Origin: Debaryomyces hansenii CBS767 | Taxonomy: Eukaryota; Ascomycota; Pichiomycetes; Serinales; Debaryomycetaceae | Length of the DNA: 64,000 nucleotides | Assembly: GCF_000006445.2 (NCBI RefSeq) | Contig: NC_006045.2 | Coordinates: 806,001-870,000 of the forward strand | Direction of reading: 5' to 3' | Shown here: piece by piece, positions 19,543 through 29,715 of the stretch | How positions within the stretch are numbered: position 1 is the first letter of the stretch | How the letters are laid out: each line of letters begins with the position of its first letter | Position numbers and translations under genes: made by a program | Notes under the pieces: generated by a model | Databases searched by the model: none | Seen by the model: the letters and a program-made list of their open reading frames with translations, nothing else | Told to the model about the DNA's origin: nothing

Positions 19543-22278
19543 CTAAACACTATCATCGTCATAATGAATTTGTGCAGTTTCACCCTCTAAGTCGATATTA
19601 GGCTCATGCGCAGATTCTCTCATGCTAGATTTTCTTGTAAAATCAACCAATTTTGCTTTGGTACTTAATGAAGCATTTGAAATTCTTGGATTTTCAGAAC
19701 TACTTCTCCCTAATGAAATGGCCGATAAGTTAGAACCCCTAATTGGGGAACTTTGCAAATCATATCCCATCTTTGGAGTATTTGCATTTGCATCATTAGC
19801 TAAGAAAGTGTCTGATGCTGGGGAAATTAAATTATCGGTACTCGTGGATTGCACCCATTTTATTTCGCTGTTTGGATTTCTTGTTGCTTTGAATTCATCT
19901 GCGAAATCACCATGCTCGTTGTTTTGATTCACCAATTGCTGGTAGCTAGTAGGACCTGAAGTATTTCTTGATTCTTGAAAACGCGAATTTAAACTGGCAG
20001 TATCGTCGCCCAAGATATCATTCGTACGTATAATGGTTGCATCGGTGTGTGTATCATTTGTATCGTTTGAGTGGTCCTTCGAGTTTTCTTCAACCAAAAT
20101 GTCTAAATCACTAGAGGGAGTTCTGGAATGTGCTGATACACCTCTCAGTAAACCATTGGCGGTTCCAACAATGTTTCCGTCACTATCCAATTTTTGAATA
20201 TTACCAGATTCTTCTCTTCTTAATAATGCATTTAATGAACCATTACTTAAAAATTGTCCTGAACCATATGATGACCGATTAGAGTTCCTGTAGGAATTAT
20301 CATCAACCAATCTAACTGAGAATAATTGCTCTGTGTTAACTGTACTCATAGAAGCATCTGATTGTCTGACATTATTATCCTTGGATAAGAGGGCCAGTCC
20401 TGCAACTGCACCTGTACCTGCACCTGCAGCTCCTATCATTCCTCCCTTTGCAATATCTGATTTATCATTAGCTCTCCAAGACTTAAGTGGCTTTTCAGAT
20501 GCATCGAAGTACCTAGAATCATCACTGTATTCTGACTCAACGTGAGTAACCGATGAGGAAGTACTGTGGGCATCAGATGCTAATTTGTCTTTTTCATCCA
20601 ATTTCAAAACATTAAGGGCTGCTAATTGTTTGGCATTTTCGTCCCGATCATCTAAGTCAACGGTGGTACCAAATCCAGGACCAGTTAATTCAGGTGATCC
20701 ACTTCCTGCTGCAACTCCTGCTGCAGCTCCTGTAGCAGCTCCTGTTGTTGCCTTTTCTTGATCAAAATCGTCCTCCTTCTTATTCTTTCTTCTCTTAAGA
20801 CAGCAGAAGAGAAGGATAAGTGCTGCAAGTGCAATCAAAAACAATGGAATTCCTACTCCAAGACCAATGGCTAGAGCCTTATGATCAACACCACTAGATT
20901 TATTATGTGCTACTGCTCCTGATGAACTGGTAGTTGATTCAGAAGTTGCAGAACTTGAAGCCCTACTACTGGAAGATCTTGACGAGCTTGACGAACTTTT
21001 CTTCTTTGAAATACCATCAATATTGAAACTCTTGGTTTCGCTATCATAGTCAGAAGAAGCAGCAACTTTAACCTTTACCTTATCCAAATTATTTGGAGCT
21101 TTGCCGGAAAGGGTTCTGTTATCTTTATGATAAGTTAACCAGTCTGCATCATAATCAACTGAAATCTTTGTATTATTATAATCAGTGAACAAAGACTTTA
21201 AAAGTTCGTAACTGAAATATTCCCCTTTCGTTGCGTTGACGTCTTTTAAATCTTTGACTGTGAAAACGGACCCGATTGCATCAATCAGGTATGGCAAATC
21301 AACTGAATTCCCGTACTTATCTTCAACTATAATGGTAAAGTTATCGAATGTTGACTTGTCTGGGAAGATACCAGTTAATGTGAAGTTATCTTCATTGAAG
21401 GTTACATAATCAGGTAAATCCTCAGCATACACATTGGAAATGTTTGCGGTGGAAATGGCTTCCCCATCTAAGTAGACGTCTGATAAGATGGGCACATCTA
21501 CTTCAATTTCACTTTCCAATGTACCGTTAAGTTTAATTGTTTCGTTTAATGAGGTACTCAATTGGTGGCCTCCGACAACTAATCTGAAAATACCTTCAGC
21601 ACCTGCAAATCCATAGTAATCAGATGCGATGAAAGAAAATCCGTACTTAAAAGATGGGGCATTTTCTGAGGCAACATAAGGAACAGTTCCTGAGAAGGAA
21701 AGATCGTCTGAATTGAAGTCAATCCAGTTAGGTAAGGAACTTCTATCAGAAGATCTCCCGTAGTATGCCACAATTGGTCTACTAGAATTTGATGAAGATT
21801 TGAAAATATCCGAATCAAACTTAATATCGAATTTGTCTCCTTCGTTAACCACAAGTCCATCGTTCCCATTTGTATAGCCATATTTGGCGATTTCAGTGAA
21901 CATCACGTCGTCTGACGATAAATGTATTCCTTCGTCTTCAGAGACGATCATAGAATACTGATTAGACAACGTAGAACCGTCATCAGAGTCTGTACCCGTC
22001 AATGTAATATTGAATTCACCAGCATCTTTCTTTGAAGGTGTACCTGTGAACGTCCTCGACCCACCGTCAAAAGACATCCAATCTGGCAAGTTTGAAGCAC
22101 TATAGCTCACCTCTCCGTCGGCCTTATAAGTAGTGTTGGCCATGGTAAACAAGTATGCCTCGTTCACTCGGGCAACGTTAGGCAATTGTTCATTTAATGG
22201 AAATCCAATATACACCGACCCGTACGATATTCTTATCAAATCTAGACAGAAGAATACTAACAAGTATAGCGTATTCAT
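19543..22278 (-). CDS. AXL2: Axl2/Bud10-like axial budding landmark, cadherin-like membrane protein
   Basis: 911 aa type I membrane protein. A signal peptide (MNTLYLLVFFCLDLIRISYG) is followed by repeated cadherin-like CADG modules, recognisable by LPDWMSFD...TFTGTP, LPNWIDFNSDDLSFSGTVP, LPDYVTFNEDNFTLTGIFP and DWLTYHKDNRTLSGKAP. A Ser-rich stalk follows, then a TM at about residues 468-492 (IGLGVGIPLFLIALAALILL) and a basic stop-transfer RRKNKK. The cytoplasmic tail of about 400 residues is Ser/Asn-rich and ends acidic (YDDDSV). In S. cerevisiae Axl2 is O-mannosylated and marks the axial bud site with Bud3/Bud4. N-glycosylation sequons are frequent in the ectodomain. The upstream kilobase carries SCB- and MCB-like motifs (see 22659-22847). 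Confidence 0.88.
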   Translation of the reverse strand: MNTLYLLVFFCLDLIRISYGSVYIGFPLNEQLPNVARVNEAYLFTMANTTYKADGEVSYSASNLPDWMSFDGGSRTFTGTPSKKDAGEFNITLTGTDSDDGSTLSNQYSMIVSEDEGIHLSSDDVMFTEIAKYGYTNGNDGLVVNEGDKFDIKFDSDIFKSSSNSSRPIVAYYGRSSDRSSLPNWIDFNSDDLSFSGTVPYVASENAPSFKYGFSFIASDYYGFAGAEGIFRLVVGGHQLSTSLNETIKLNGTLESEIEVDVPILSDVYLDGEAISTANISNVYAEDLPDYVTFNEDNFTLTGIFPDKSTFDNFTIIVEDKYGNSVDLPYLIDAIGSVFTVKDLKDVNATKGEYFSYELLKSLFTDYNNTKISVDYDADWLTYHKDNRTLSGKAPNNLDKVKVKVAASSDYDSETKSFNIDGISKKKSSSSSSRSSSSRASSSATSESTTSSSGAVAHNKSSGVDHKALAIGLGVGIPLFLIALAALILLFCCLKRRKNKKEDDFDQEKATTGAATGAAAGVAAGSGSPELTGPGFGTTVDLDDRDENAKQLAALNVLKLDEKDKLASDAHSTSSSVTHVESEYSDDSRYFDASEKPLKSWRANDKSDIAKGGMIGAAGAGTGAVAGLALLSKDNNVRQSDASMSTVNTEQLFSVRLVDDNSYRNSNRSSYGSGQFLSNGSLNALLRREESGNIQKLDSDGNIVGTANGLLRGVSAHSRTPSSDLDILVEENSKDHSNDTNDTHTDATIIRTNDILGDDTASLNSRFQESRNTSGPTSYQQLVNQNNEHGDFADEFKATRNPNSEIKWVQSTSTDNLISPASDTFLANDANANTPKMGYDLQSSPIRGSNLSAISLGRSSSENPRISNASLSTKAKLVDFTRKSSMRESAHEPNIDLEGETAQIHYDDDSV

Positions 22279-23311
22279 TCTTCCCTTATTTCTTGTACCT
22301 ATAGTCTTAACACGATGTTATCCAATTTCTTTCCGTTGTTAGTCCCTTATTTATTATTTTCTAACCCAACGTATTTTTTTTTAAACAAGAATGCTTCTAG
22401 ATATATCACTTCTAGACTGTTTACACAAGGAATGCTAGACTAATTGATGTTAATTTCTCTTATGAATGATATCTTTCACTAAAGTCGAACAGAAAGGATA
22501 AAACTAATGTAGTTTTTTTTTTTTCTCTAATTCTTCAATTCTGTTTTCTCCTACTATCCATGGACTCCTGAAGGTGTATATGCCATTTCTATAATTAGTG
22601 TGTTCGCTATACAAGAGTAGAAAAATTGTTACATCTAGTACGTAAGGGACAAAACAAAACGCGCTTTGAGAATGGTGTTTTGTATTTACAAAATCGTGTT
22701 ACTATCGCGTTTTTGACGAAGGTGCTACTAACAATATACGAATGTAGATGATTGGCATGCGTAACAATCGGGAAGAGATCGTGTAATTCGTAATAACGTC
22801 AACAAGAGACGTACGGCGAGCCTAATGGTGTTAGTACAATTTCGTGTTTCTTCAATACGATTTCTGGATTAGGATAATATAAAGACTGTATTGTATTACG
22901 TATTTATGGATAAATATATCAATGATGCAAAAGACATGTACATGCTGGTGTAGGATATTAGGTCTTGAGTGTTTGTGTAAAGGCAGTTTTTCGCTTTGAG
23001 ATGGTGTCTGACGCAATTAGAGTAACACTTGAAAGTCATTAGATCCGTACGGCGATGCCATTATTCGTGGACGAGCTATTGCAGGCAAACGGTCGCATGT
23101 GTAAATGACGCACATTGTGTCGAAAGACTGGAACTGGAAATTGCCGAGTATTCATAATAAGAGTATTGAGACGGAATGGATGCAGTAGGTGTCGAATATA
23201 GGGAAATGTATTACGACATCAGCACGAATGGATACTAGATTCTGAGGTGAAATTTGCACCCAAAATCTGGGGATATATAAATCGAAATCTATTGGATGAT
23301 GGGTTCCAGAT
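22279..23311. other. AXL2 upstream region
   Basis: 1033 bp between AXL2 (leftward) and the 3' end of the SCS3-like gene. Contains candidate cell-cycle elements, plus two dispersed repeats: CGTACGGCGA at 22811-22820 and 23046-23055, and CGCTTTGAG(A)ATGGTGT at 22662-22679 and 22992-23008. No convincing small ORF; the frames read through here are antisense or lack a start. Confidence 0.5.
22659..22847 (-). promoter_or_regulatory. SCB/MCB-like cluster upstream of AXL2
   Basis: ACGCG at 22659-22663, CGCGT (ACGCG on the minus strand) at 22706-22710, and CACGAAA on the minus strand (TTTCGTG at 22841-22847). These match MBF and SBF core sites. AXL2 mRNA is periodic in late G1 in S. cerevisiae, so the sites are plausible; binding is not shown. 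Confidence 0.4.
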
Positions 23312-24391
23312 TTAGAGCCATCTAGGAACGTAATACACCACTGCAAGACCGACATACCCAAAAACCAACCCCACAAGTTTTTCTCCGATCGAGTGGAAGT
23401 AGATGTTCGTCATGAAAAGCATGAACCACCACAAGGAGATCAATGGAATGATAATAGTGTGGGGATCTTGTGCAAAAAGGCCAAAGAGCAATTTTGGTTT
23501 GCTGCCAGAAGTCAGTCTCCAACTTTTAACAAACTGGCACAAGTGATGCTTTAACGTAGCCCACGAAATCCAGAACGGTAATGCCTCCAAAAACAAATAC
23601 AACGAAGAGTGGATAAGTAAGAAGACGTGACCCGAAGGATCATGGCCGCCTTCCCAACTACCCTTTAATTTTCTGCACATATAGGACGTTATGGCCTTCG
23701 ATTCGTAGCTCAAATCCGATTCTATCTCGGTGAATATGCTCGAGGTCCCATATGATGGAATATGGAGTGCCAATTTCTCCTGTGCTATTCCAGTACATTT
23801 GCCACCTGTCCAAACAAACACTTTGTCCATGAGTGGCAAACCAAAGCACCACTGAGTGAAAAGAACCCACCACAACGTAGCAACAACGTAGTTGAATATA
23901 GCCTTCTTTAATACACTAATTCTCTGTTGCTTGGTACGGATCCTAGCATGGCTATTACCGTACATTAAAAACGAATAAAACACCACTATAATCAATGTAG
24001 TCCAACCCCATCCTCTTTTAACAAACACCTGATTAAACACATTACGTTTGTTGTTATAGTAGTTATACACTTCTTCATGTTCTGCAGTTAAATGAATCAA
24101 TTTTCCCAAGAAGAAATTAGCGATAAACGAAACTAGAAATATCAACTCACCAGTTGATAATCTTATTTTCCTCGATATGGAATCTCCTAACTTCCCTAAT
24201 TGTTGAAGATGTCTGTCATAAATCTCATGGTTTGGCGTCTGCGATAATGACATGACTATTCTATCTCTAATTTTAAGTCTAGTATGATGGCAATTATAAG
24301 GAATATAATATTCAATAAATCTCATATCAAGGATGAGTTTGTGTAACTTTAGTCTACAGTCTAGCAAGAGTATATCAATAATATAATACAT
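23312..24391 (-). CDS. SCS3: FIT2/Scs3-family lipid phosphatase (ER membrane)
   Basis: 359 aa from the first ATG. Alternative starts lie at residue 23 (ATG at 24325) and residue 47 (24253, MSLSQTPNHEIYD), and the latter may be the true one. About six TM spans. The FIT signature is present: EGGHDPSGHVF near residue 250 supplies the first catalytic His, and YFHSIGEKLVG near 338 supplies the second, as in the FIT proteins that cleave acyl-CoA at the ER and shape lipid droplets. VYNYYNNKRNVFNQVFVKRGWGWTT resembles Scs3 rather than the shorter Yft2. The neighbour MED31 is also the neighbour in S. cerevisiae (YGL126W-YGL127C), though the relative orientation differs. Confidence 0.8.
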   Translation of the reverse strand: MYYIIDILLLDCRLKLHKLILDMRFIEYYIPYNCHHTRLKIRDRIVMSLSQTPNHEIYDRHLQQLGKLGDSISRKIRLSTGELIFLVSFIANFFLGKLIHLTAEHEEVYNYYNNKRNVFNQVFVKRGWGWTTLIIVVFYSFLMYGNSHARIRTKQQRISVLKKAIFNYVVATLWWVLFTQWCFGLPLMDKVFVWTGGKCTGIAQEKLALHIPSYGTSSIFTEIESDLSYESKAITSYMCRKLKGSWEGGHDPSGHVFLLIHSSLYLFLEALPFWISWATLKHHLCQFVKSWRLTSGSKPKLLFGLFAQDPHTIIIPLISLWWFMLFMTNIYFHSIGEKLVGLVFGYVGLAVVYYVPRWL

Positions 24392-24849
24392 TATACAAGA
24401 TATAGACAGTCTGATAGATATATTGGACGGTAATTATCATGTCTGGTAACTGCTGGTTTTGATTTCTTTGAAATTCTAAACTTTCAAAACCAAGTTATGC
24501 ATAAATTTGCCAAATACAGCATGCTGAAGAAGGTGGGCCAGGCTTCTTACATTGGGAGTAGATTCTTACCTTGGAGCGTGTCAATTTTGACACACAGCAT
24601 CAATTCCTATTAGTCGTCTATGGTATTATTGTAGAATTGTAGCCATTGTTGTCAGATTTGTATATCGAAGCTGGTTAAACTGTAAGTCGTAAAGCACGGA
24701 GTTCTTGAGTGTAGCCTGTAAGATATTGTGAACTGAAGCAGTAGGATCGAAATGATGTAGCTTGTGATTGTCTGCTCCAATGGATTTCTATAGAATATTT
24801 CGTGTCCTGCAAATGTGGGTGTACTTGGACGACTGTAAAATTTTGAGCT
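24392..24849. other. Spacer, SCS3-like / MED31
   Basis: 458 bp holding the SCS3-like upstream region and the MED31 3' flank, both genes leftward. No motif, repeat or small gene recognised. Confidence 0.5.
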
Positions 24850-25257
24850 CTAGTTGCTTCCCAGCCCATTAACTTCTACACTTGGCTGATTTGTATCGTC
24901 GCCATTGGAAGCATTAAGTCCTTCTAGCTGCGATTGGGGCGTCACGCCGAAAACGCTATCTTGGTCCTGCCATCTCTTAACCATATCATTCATCACGGTG
25001 TTCATAAAATCTGGAATCAAGATATTCTTTCTAAATTCTTCGTTCTGTAATAGTGTCAATATGTGTAAGCAGTTTGGATATACCAAGTATTTCGAGTATT
25101 CGGGTTCTTTCCAATAATTAAGGTATTCGATATAGTTTAGAAACTCGGGATTACTTAAATAGTTATTCTGTGCCAAATGATTCAAATATTGAATGTTCGC
25201 TAACGATTGGACAAATTCCAACTCTATCTCCCATCTTTTTGGCAAAGATTCTTCCAT
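24850..25257 (-). CDS. SOH1: Mediator subunit Med31 (Soh1)
   Basis: 135 aa. The Med31 fold fills residues about 8-105. It includes [66 protein letters not shown] and MVKRWQD. The YLxYWxxPxYxxxLxYPxCL core is almost invariant from yeast to human. Med31 sits at the Mediator middle-module knob. A short disordered tail follows. It is divergent from DUO1 with only 149 bp between the ATGs. Confidence 0.95.
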   Translation of the reverse strand: MEESLPKRWEIELEFVQSLANIQYLNHLAQNNYLSNPEFLNYIEYLNYWKEPEYSKYLVYPNCLHILTLLQNEEFRKNILIPDFMNTVMNDMVKRWQDQDSVFGVTPQSQLEGLNASNGDDTNQPSVEVNGLGSN

Positions 25258-25406
25258 TTTGATTACCGTTGGTCTCTATTTCAAAAAAAAGATCGTTAAA
25301 GAATTATCATTTCGACTTTTTCACGATAGAAAATCGCAATATCGATTATCAAAATATAAACAGAATATTTTATATTTATTTATTTACCGAAGTCACCTAC
25401 AATATA

Positions 25407-25871
25407 ATGTCGTCTTCAAAACGTCAGATTGCGTTGGAGAAGGAGTTGCAGCAACTAACTGCTATAAATGAAAGTGTTGCCACAATGATTGAAACCATTA
25501 GAAGCACCCAAACAAATATTATGAAAACTCAAGAATCAACCGAAAATACGGATAAATTACTAAATCAATGGATACGCATATTGTCACAGACCAATTTCAC
25601 TAACGAAATATTACAGAATCCCCATTGGAATGGCTCCACAGAAATTGACGACTCAGAAATTGAGATTAAATTAAATGAAGAACAGGAATTGATTAACGAT
25701 TTGAATGAGTTGATAAACGAAAATAGCGAATTATCCAAACGAATTGCGCTAAAAGAGCAAAAGGAAAAACTAGATGAAAATAGGAGGCGTGAAGTAATAA
25801 ACAGAAGACATAAAGAATTGGGTTTACGAAGTGCACCTAAGAGGAGAGGTGTTTCAAGAGTATACAAGTAG
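25407..25871 (+). CDS. DUO1: DASH/Dam1 complex subunit Duo1
   Basis: 154 aa from the first true ATG (the open frame extends 46 codons upstream only via TTG). Residues about 8-60 carry the Duo1 core (LEKELQQLTAINESVATMIETI, then ENTDKLLNQWIRILSQT), predicted coiled coil. A second helix from about 85 to 135 is rich in Glu/Asn/Lys, and the tail is basic (RRGVSRVYK). Duo1 is part of the ten-protein ring coupling kinetochores to microtubules. It is shorter than the 247-aa S. cerevisiae protein, as CUG-clade versions are. It lies convergent with PYC, as in S. cerevisiae (YGL061C-YGL062W), which strengthens the call. Confidence 0.88.
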   Translation: MSSSKRQIALEKELQQLTAINESVATMIETIRSTQTNIMKTQESTENTDKLLNQWIRILSQTNFTNEILQNPHWNGSTEIDDSEIEIKLNEEQELINDLNELINENSELSKRIALKEQKEKLDENRRREVINRRHKELGLRSAPKRRGVSRVYK

Positions 25872-26193
25872 TATGTTATATTTGCTTCAAACTTACATAA
25901 ACAGAAAGCCAACAATACCGTGCATATATAGCTAATTCAACAGTTCTTATGCGACATATGAATTGAAAAATAACGTCCAGCGTTACATGTTATAGGATAT
26001 ATGACATCCTTTACCAGAGTTTCAATCTGAAATCCCAGCTCAAAGCTGTGAGATCTACGCAAAGATACGGTTGATACAATATGTTCCAGTTAGTCAAAAT
26101 ATAAATTAACAGAAACGCAACTATTAAACATCACAGAATTAAATAAATAAATAGGAATACACGTAAAGTAAGGCTAAGTCTAATTTAATTAAA
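25872..26193. other. Convergent spacer, DUO1 / PYC
   Basis: 322 bp tail-to-tail spacer, A+T-rich, with repeated AATAAATAAATA near the PYC stop. Nothing else recognised. Confidence 0.5.
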
Positions 26194-29100
26194 TTATTTA
26201 ACAACACTTGCAATCAAATCGTTAGCATCAACGGAATCACCTTCCTTTATGAGAATTTCACCAATCTTACCCAGAACTGGAGAACTAATAACCATTTCCA
26301 TCTTCATGGCAGATAAGACAGCAATTGGATCACCCTTCTTAACTTCATTACCAACCTTTGATCTGATTTCAACAACCACACCAGCCATTGGAGCACCAAC
26401 TTCGTTAGGGCTAGTGGCCTTAGGTCTGGTCTTAGTTTCAATAGAAACAGTCTTATCGTCAACAGTGACCGATCTCATTTCACCATTCAATTCAAAGAAG
26501 ACTTCTCTGGTACCTGTTTGTTGAGAAATTTCACCAATAGCTAATAACTTAATAATTAAAGTCTTACCCTTTTCAATATCAACGACAATTTCTTCATTAA
26601 TATTACATGCCTTCAAGAAGAAACGAGTTGGTAATACAGATAAGTCACCATACTTTTCTGATAATTCTCTGAAATCTTCATAGACCTTTGGATACATGAC
26701 ATATGAAGCAATATCACATTCATTGATATTGGAACCATATCTGGAAACAAGCTCTTCCTTGACAGCAGCAAAGTCGATAGGAGGTAAATTGAGACCAGGT
26801 CTGTTATTCAATTTGACTCTCTTGGTACCCAAGATGTTAGTTCTCAAAGGTTCTGGGAATCCACCGTATGGAGTACCCATTAAACCTTCCATGAAGTCTA
26901 AGACAGAACTTGGGAAATCTAGCTCACTTGCTAACTTAGTAACATCTTCTTCGCTTAAGTTATTAGAAACCATAAATTGTGCCAAGTCACCAACGACCTT
27001 AGAAGTTGGGGTGACCTTAACGATATCACCTAATAACTTATTGGCAGTCTTATAAGCTTCCTTTGTCAACATCCACTTGCTACCTAAACCTAATTGTTGG
27101 GCTTGGAACAACAAGTTAGTTAATTGGCCACCTGGGATTTCGTGTTGGTAAACTTCAGGATCTGGACCCTTCAAGTCAGCTTCGAAACATGAGTATAATA
27201 ATCTCATTTGCGCCCAGTAGTTATCTAACTCTCTAACCAATGAGGCCTGTAAACCACTTTCAACTTCACCTTCAAACGAAGCTAAGATAGCATTGATTGA
27301 AGGTTGAGAAGTCATACCAGACATAGAGTTGGATGCGGCGTCAACAACATCGGCACCGGCCTTTGCAGCTTCGGTCATACTGGCAACACCTGTACCAGCA
27401 GAATCATGAGTGTGGACATGAATTGGTAACTTAGGATATCTTTCTCTAATTGCACCAATCAAGATTTTTGCTGCCTTAGGTTTTAAAGTACCAGCCATAT
27501 CCTTGATACCTAAGAAATGTGTACCCAACTTGACAATATCATCGACGACACCTAAGTAGTATTCTAAATTATATTTCTTACCAGGCTTTAACATGTCACC
27601 AGAGTAACAAACAGTGGCTTCAATAACACCACCAGCCTTCTTAACAGCGTCAATACCAACCTTTAATTGTTCTAAGTCGTTTAATGCATCGAAAACTCTG
27701 AAAATATCAACACCATTTTCCTTTGCTTGAAGAACGAATTGGTCAATGGCGTTATCTGGTAATGAAGAGTAAGCTACACCGTTAGCACCTCTTAACAACA
27801 TTTGGAATGGAATGTTTGGCACCAACTTACGCAACTGTCTTAATCTGCTCCATGGATCTTCATATAAGAATCTCATACAGACATCAAAAGTGGCACCACC
27901 CCAACATTCTAAAGCAAAGCAACCGTTCAATGCAACAGCAGTCGTAGGGGCAATGTTTAACAAATCGATAGTTCTGACTCTTGTGGCCAATAAAGATTGA
28001 TGGGCATCTCTCCAGGTAGTATCCATAAGCAAGGTACCGTTGAATTCACGAACCTTTTGGGCGAATTTTTCCGGACCTTGTTCTAATAACACTTGTCTCC
28101 AGCCTCTTGGAGCAACTTCATTATGAATCTCGATCTTAATACCGGTCTTAGGATCATGCAAATCTGGAATTAAAGCTTCGGTGTTCAATTTAGGTTCACC
28201 AATTTGACCCTTGATAGAAGAACCATTAACGATCAAGTCACCTAAGTAACTTAATATCTTAGTGGCTCTGTTCTGGGAACGGATCATTTGGAATAAGGAT
28301 GGAGTATCATCAATAAAAGTAGTCCAACAATCACCGCTGATAAACGTTTCATTAGTTAACATAGCCAATAAGAACGGAATGTTAGTCTTCACGCCTCTGA
28401 TTCTGAATTCAATCAAAGCTCTCAACATCTTTCTTCTGACGATTTCATAGGTGGAACCGGAACACGAACACTTGACTAACATGGAATCGTAATGAGGAGA
28501 AATAATTGAACCAGCAAAACCATTACCACCATCTAATCTGACCCCATTACCACCAGCGGATCTATAAACCTCGATTTTACCAGTATCAGGTTGAAAGTTC
28601 TTCGAAGGGTCTTCGGTGGTGATTCTACATTGAATAGCAAACCCTCTAGTCGTGATTTTATCTTGTAATAAGCCCAATTGCTTCAAGGATGCACCAGCAG
28701 CAATTTGGATTTGGGCAGCCACGATATCAACACCGGTGATTTCTTCGGTGATTGTGTGTTCGACTTGGATTCTGGGGTTAATTTCAATAAAATAATGTCT
28801 GTCTTGTTCATCAACCAAGAATTCAGCAGTACCAGCGTTACGGTAGTTAGCCAGTCTAGCCAACTTGACGGCGTCGGTCAAAATGGCGTCTCTAACCAGC
28901 TTGGTCAACGTCTTGGCAGGAGCTACTTCGACAACCTTTTGATGTCTTCTTTGGACAGAACAGTCTCTTTCGAAAAGATGGATGACGTTACCGTAGTTAT
29001 CGGCCAACAATTGGACTTCGATGTGCTTAGGTTTGTCCAAGAATCTTTCGATGAAACAGGTACCGTTACCAAAGGAGGTTTTGGCTTCGGAAACCGCTCT

Positions 29101-29715
29101 TTCGAAGGCTTCGCCCACTGAATCACCCTCTCTGACCACTCTCATACCTCTACCACCACCACCAAAGGCAGCTTTGATGATAACTGGCAAACCATGCTTT
29201 TCGACAAACTTGACCGCCTCTTCAACATCAGCAATTGGTCCTGGCGTTCCCGGGACCACTGGCACGCCGTTCTGGATCGCCAATGTCCTGGCACTGACCT
29301 TGTCTCCGACTGCATCAATAGTCTTGTGGGTAGGTCCAATCCATGAGATACCAGCTTCCTCGACTTTTCTGGCAAACTCAGAGTTCTCCGAGAGAAACCC
29401 GTATCCCGGGTGGATCATGTTAACGCCGTGCTCCTTAGCTATGTTGATAATCTCGTCGATCTGCAAATATGCTTGCACAGGCGAAAATTGGCCCTTTTTG
29501 CCAATAACGTACGACTCGTCCGCCTTCAATCTGTGCATCGACAATCTATCTTCGTGTGAAAAGATAGCCACCGTCTGCATCGACAATTCGTGAGCAGTAC
29601 GGAAAATTCTGATAGGGATTTCACCTCTGTTAGCAACTAAGATCTTGTTCATAGGACCCATCACCGTCGATGCCCTTCTCATCTGGTTGATCTTATGTTC
29701 ATTACCGTCACTCAT
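26194..29715 (-). CDS. PYC2: Pyruvate carboxylase
   Basis: 1173 aa, full length. Order: biotin carboxylase ATP-grasp domain (residues about 20-475; KILVANRGEIPIRIFR, AFGGGGRGMRVV, EINPRIQVEHTITEE), carboxyltransferase domain (about 560-830; DTTWRDAHQSLLATRVRT, the metal-binding HVHTHDSAG), the conserved PYC linker, and a C-terminal biotinyl domain with AMKME, whose Lys near residue 1136 carries biotin. It makes oxaloacetate from pyruvate, bicarbonate and ATP; fungal enzymes are cytosolic, and no presequence is present. CUG-clade yeasts usually have one copy, so PYC1 and PYC2 are equally fair names. Codon use is highly biased. A 1.5-kb promoter lies upstream. Confidence 0.96.
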   Translation of the reverse strand: MSDGNEHKINQMRRASTVMGPMNKILVANRGEIPIRIFRTAHELSMQTVAIFSHEDRLSMHRLKADESYVIGKKGQFSPVQAYLQIDEIINIAKEHGVNMIHPGYGFLSENSEFARKVEEAGISWIGPTHKTIDAVGDKVSARTLAIQNGVPVVPGTPGPIADVEEAVKFVEKHGLPVIIKAAFGGGGRGMRVVREGDSVGEAFERAVSEAKTSFGNGTCFIERFLDKPKHIEVQLLADNYGNVIHLFERDCSVQRRHQKVVEVAPAKTLTKLVRDAILTDAVKLARLANYRNAGTAEFLVDEQDRHYFIEINPRIQVEHTITEEITGVDIVAAQIQIAAGASLKQLGLLQDKITTRGFAIQCRITTEDPSKNFQPDTGKIEVYRSAGGNGVRLDGGNGFAGSIISPHYDSMLVKCSCSGSTYEIVRRKMLRALIEFRIRGVKTNIPFLLAMLTNETFISGDCWTTFIDDTPSLFQMIRSQNRATKILSYLGDLIVNGSSIKGQIGEPKLNTEALIPDLHDPKTGIKIEIHNEVAPRGWRQVLLEQGPEKFAQKVREFNGTLLMDTTWRDAHQSLLATRVRTIDLLNIAPTTAVALNGCFALECWGGATFDVCMRFLYEDPWSRLRQLRKLVPNIPFQMLLRGANGVAYSSLPDNAIDQFVLQAKENGVDIFRVFDALNDLEQLKVGIDAVKKAGGVIEATVCYSGDMLKPGKKYNLEYYLGVVDDIVKLGTHFLGIKDMAGTLKPKAAKILIGAIRERYPKLPIHVHTHDSAGTGVASMTEAAKAGADVVDAASNSMSGMTSQPSINAILASFEGEVESGLQASLVRELDNYWAQMRLLYSCFEADLKGPDPEVYQHEIPGGQLTNLLFQAQQLGLGSKWMLTKEAYKTANKLLGDIVKVTPTSKVVGDLAQFMVSNNLSEEDVTKLASELDFPSSVLDFMEGLMGTPYGGFPEPLRTNILGTKRVKLNNRPGLNLPPIDFAAVKEELVSRYGSNINECDIASYVMYPKVYEDFRELSEKYGDLSVLPTRFFLKACNINEEIVVDIEKGKTLIIKLLAIGEISQQTGTREVFFELNGEMRSVTVDDKTVSIETKTRPKATSPNEVGAPMAGVVVEIRSKVGNEVKKGDPIAVLSAMKMEMVISSPVLGKIGEILIKEGDSVDANDLIASVVK

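Noticed and set aside
23152..23376. 74-codon minus-strand frame overlapping the SCS3-like 3' end
   Set aside because: It overlaps the real gene's coding end in another frame and has no relative.
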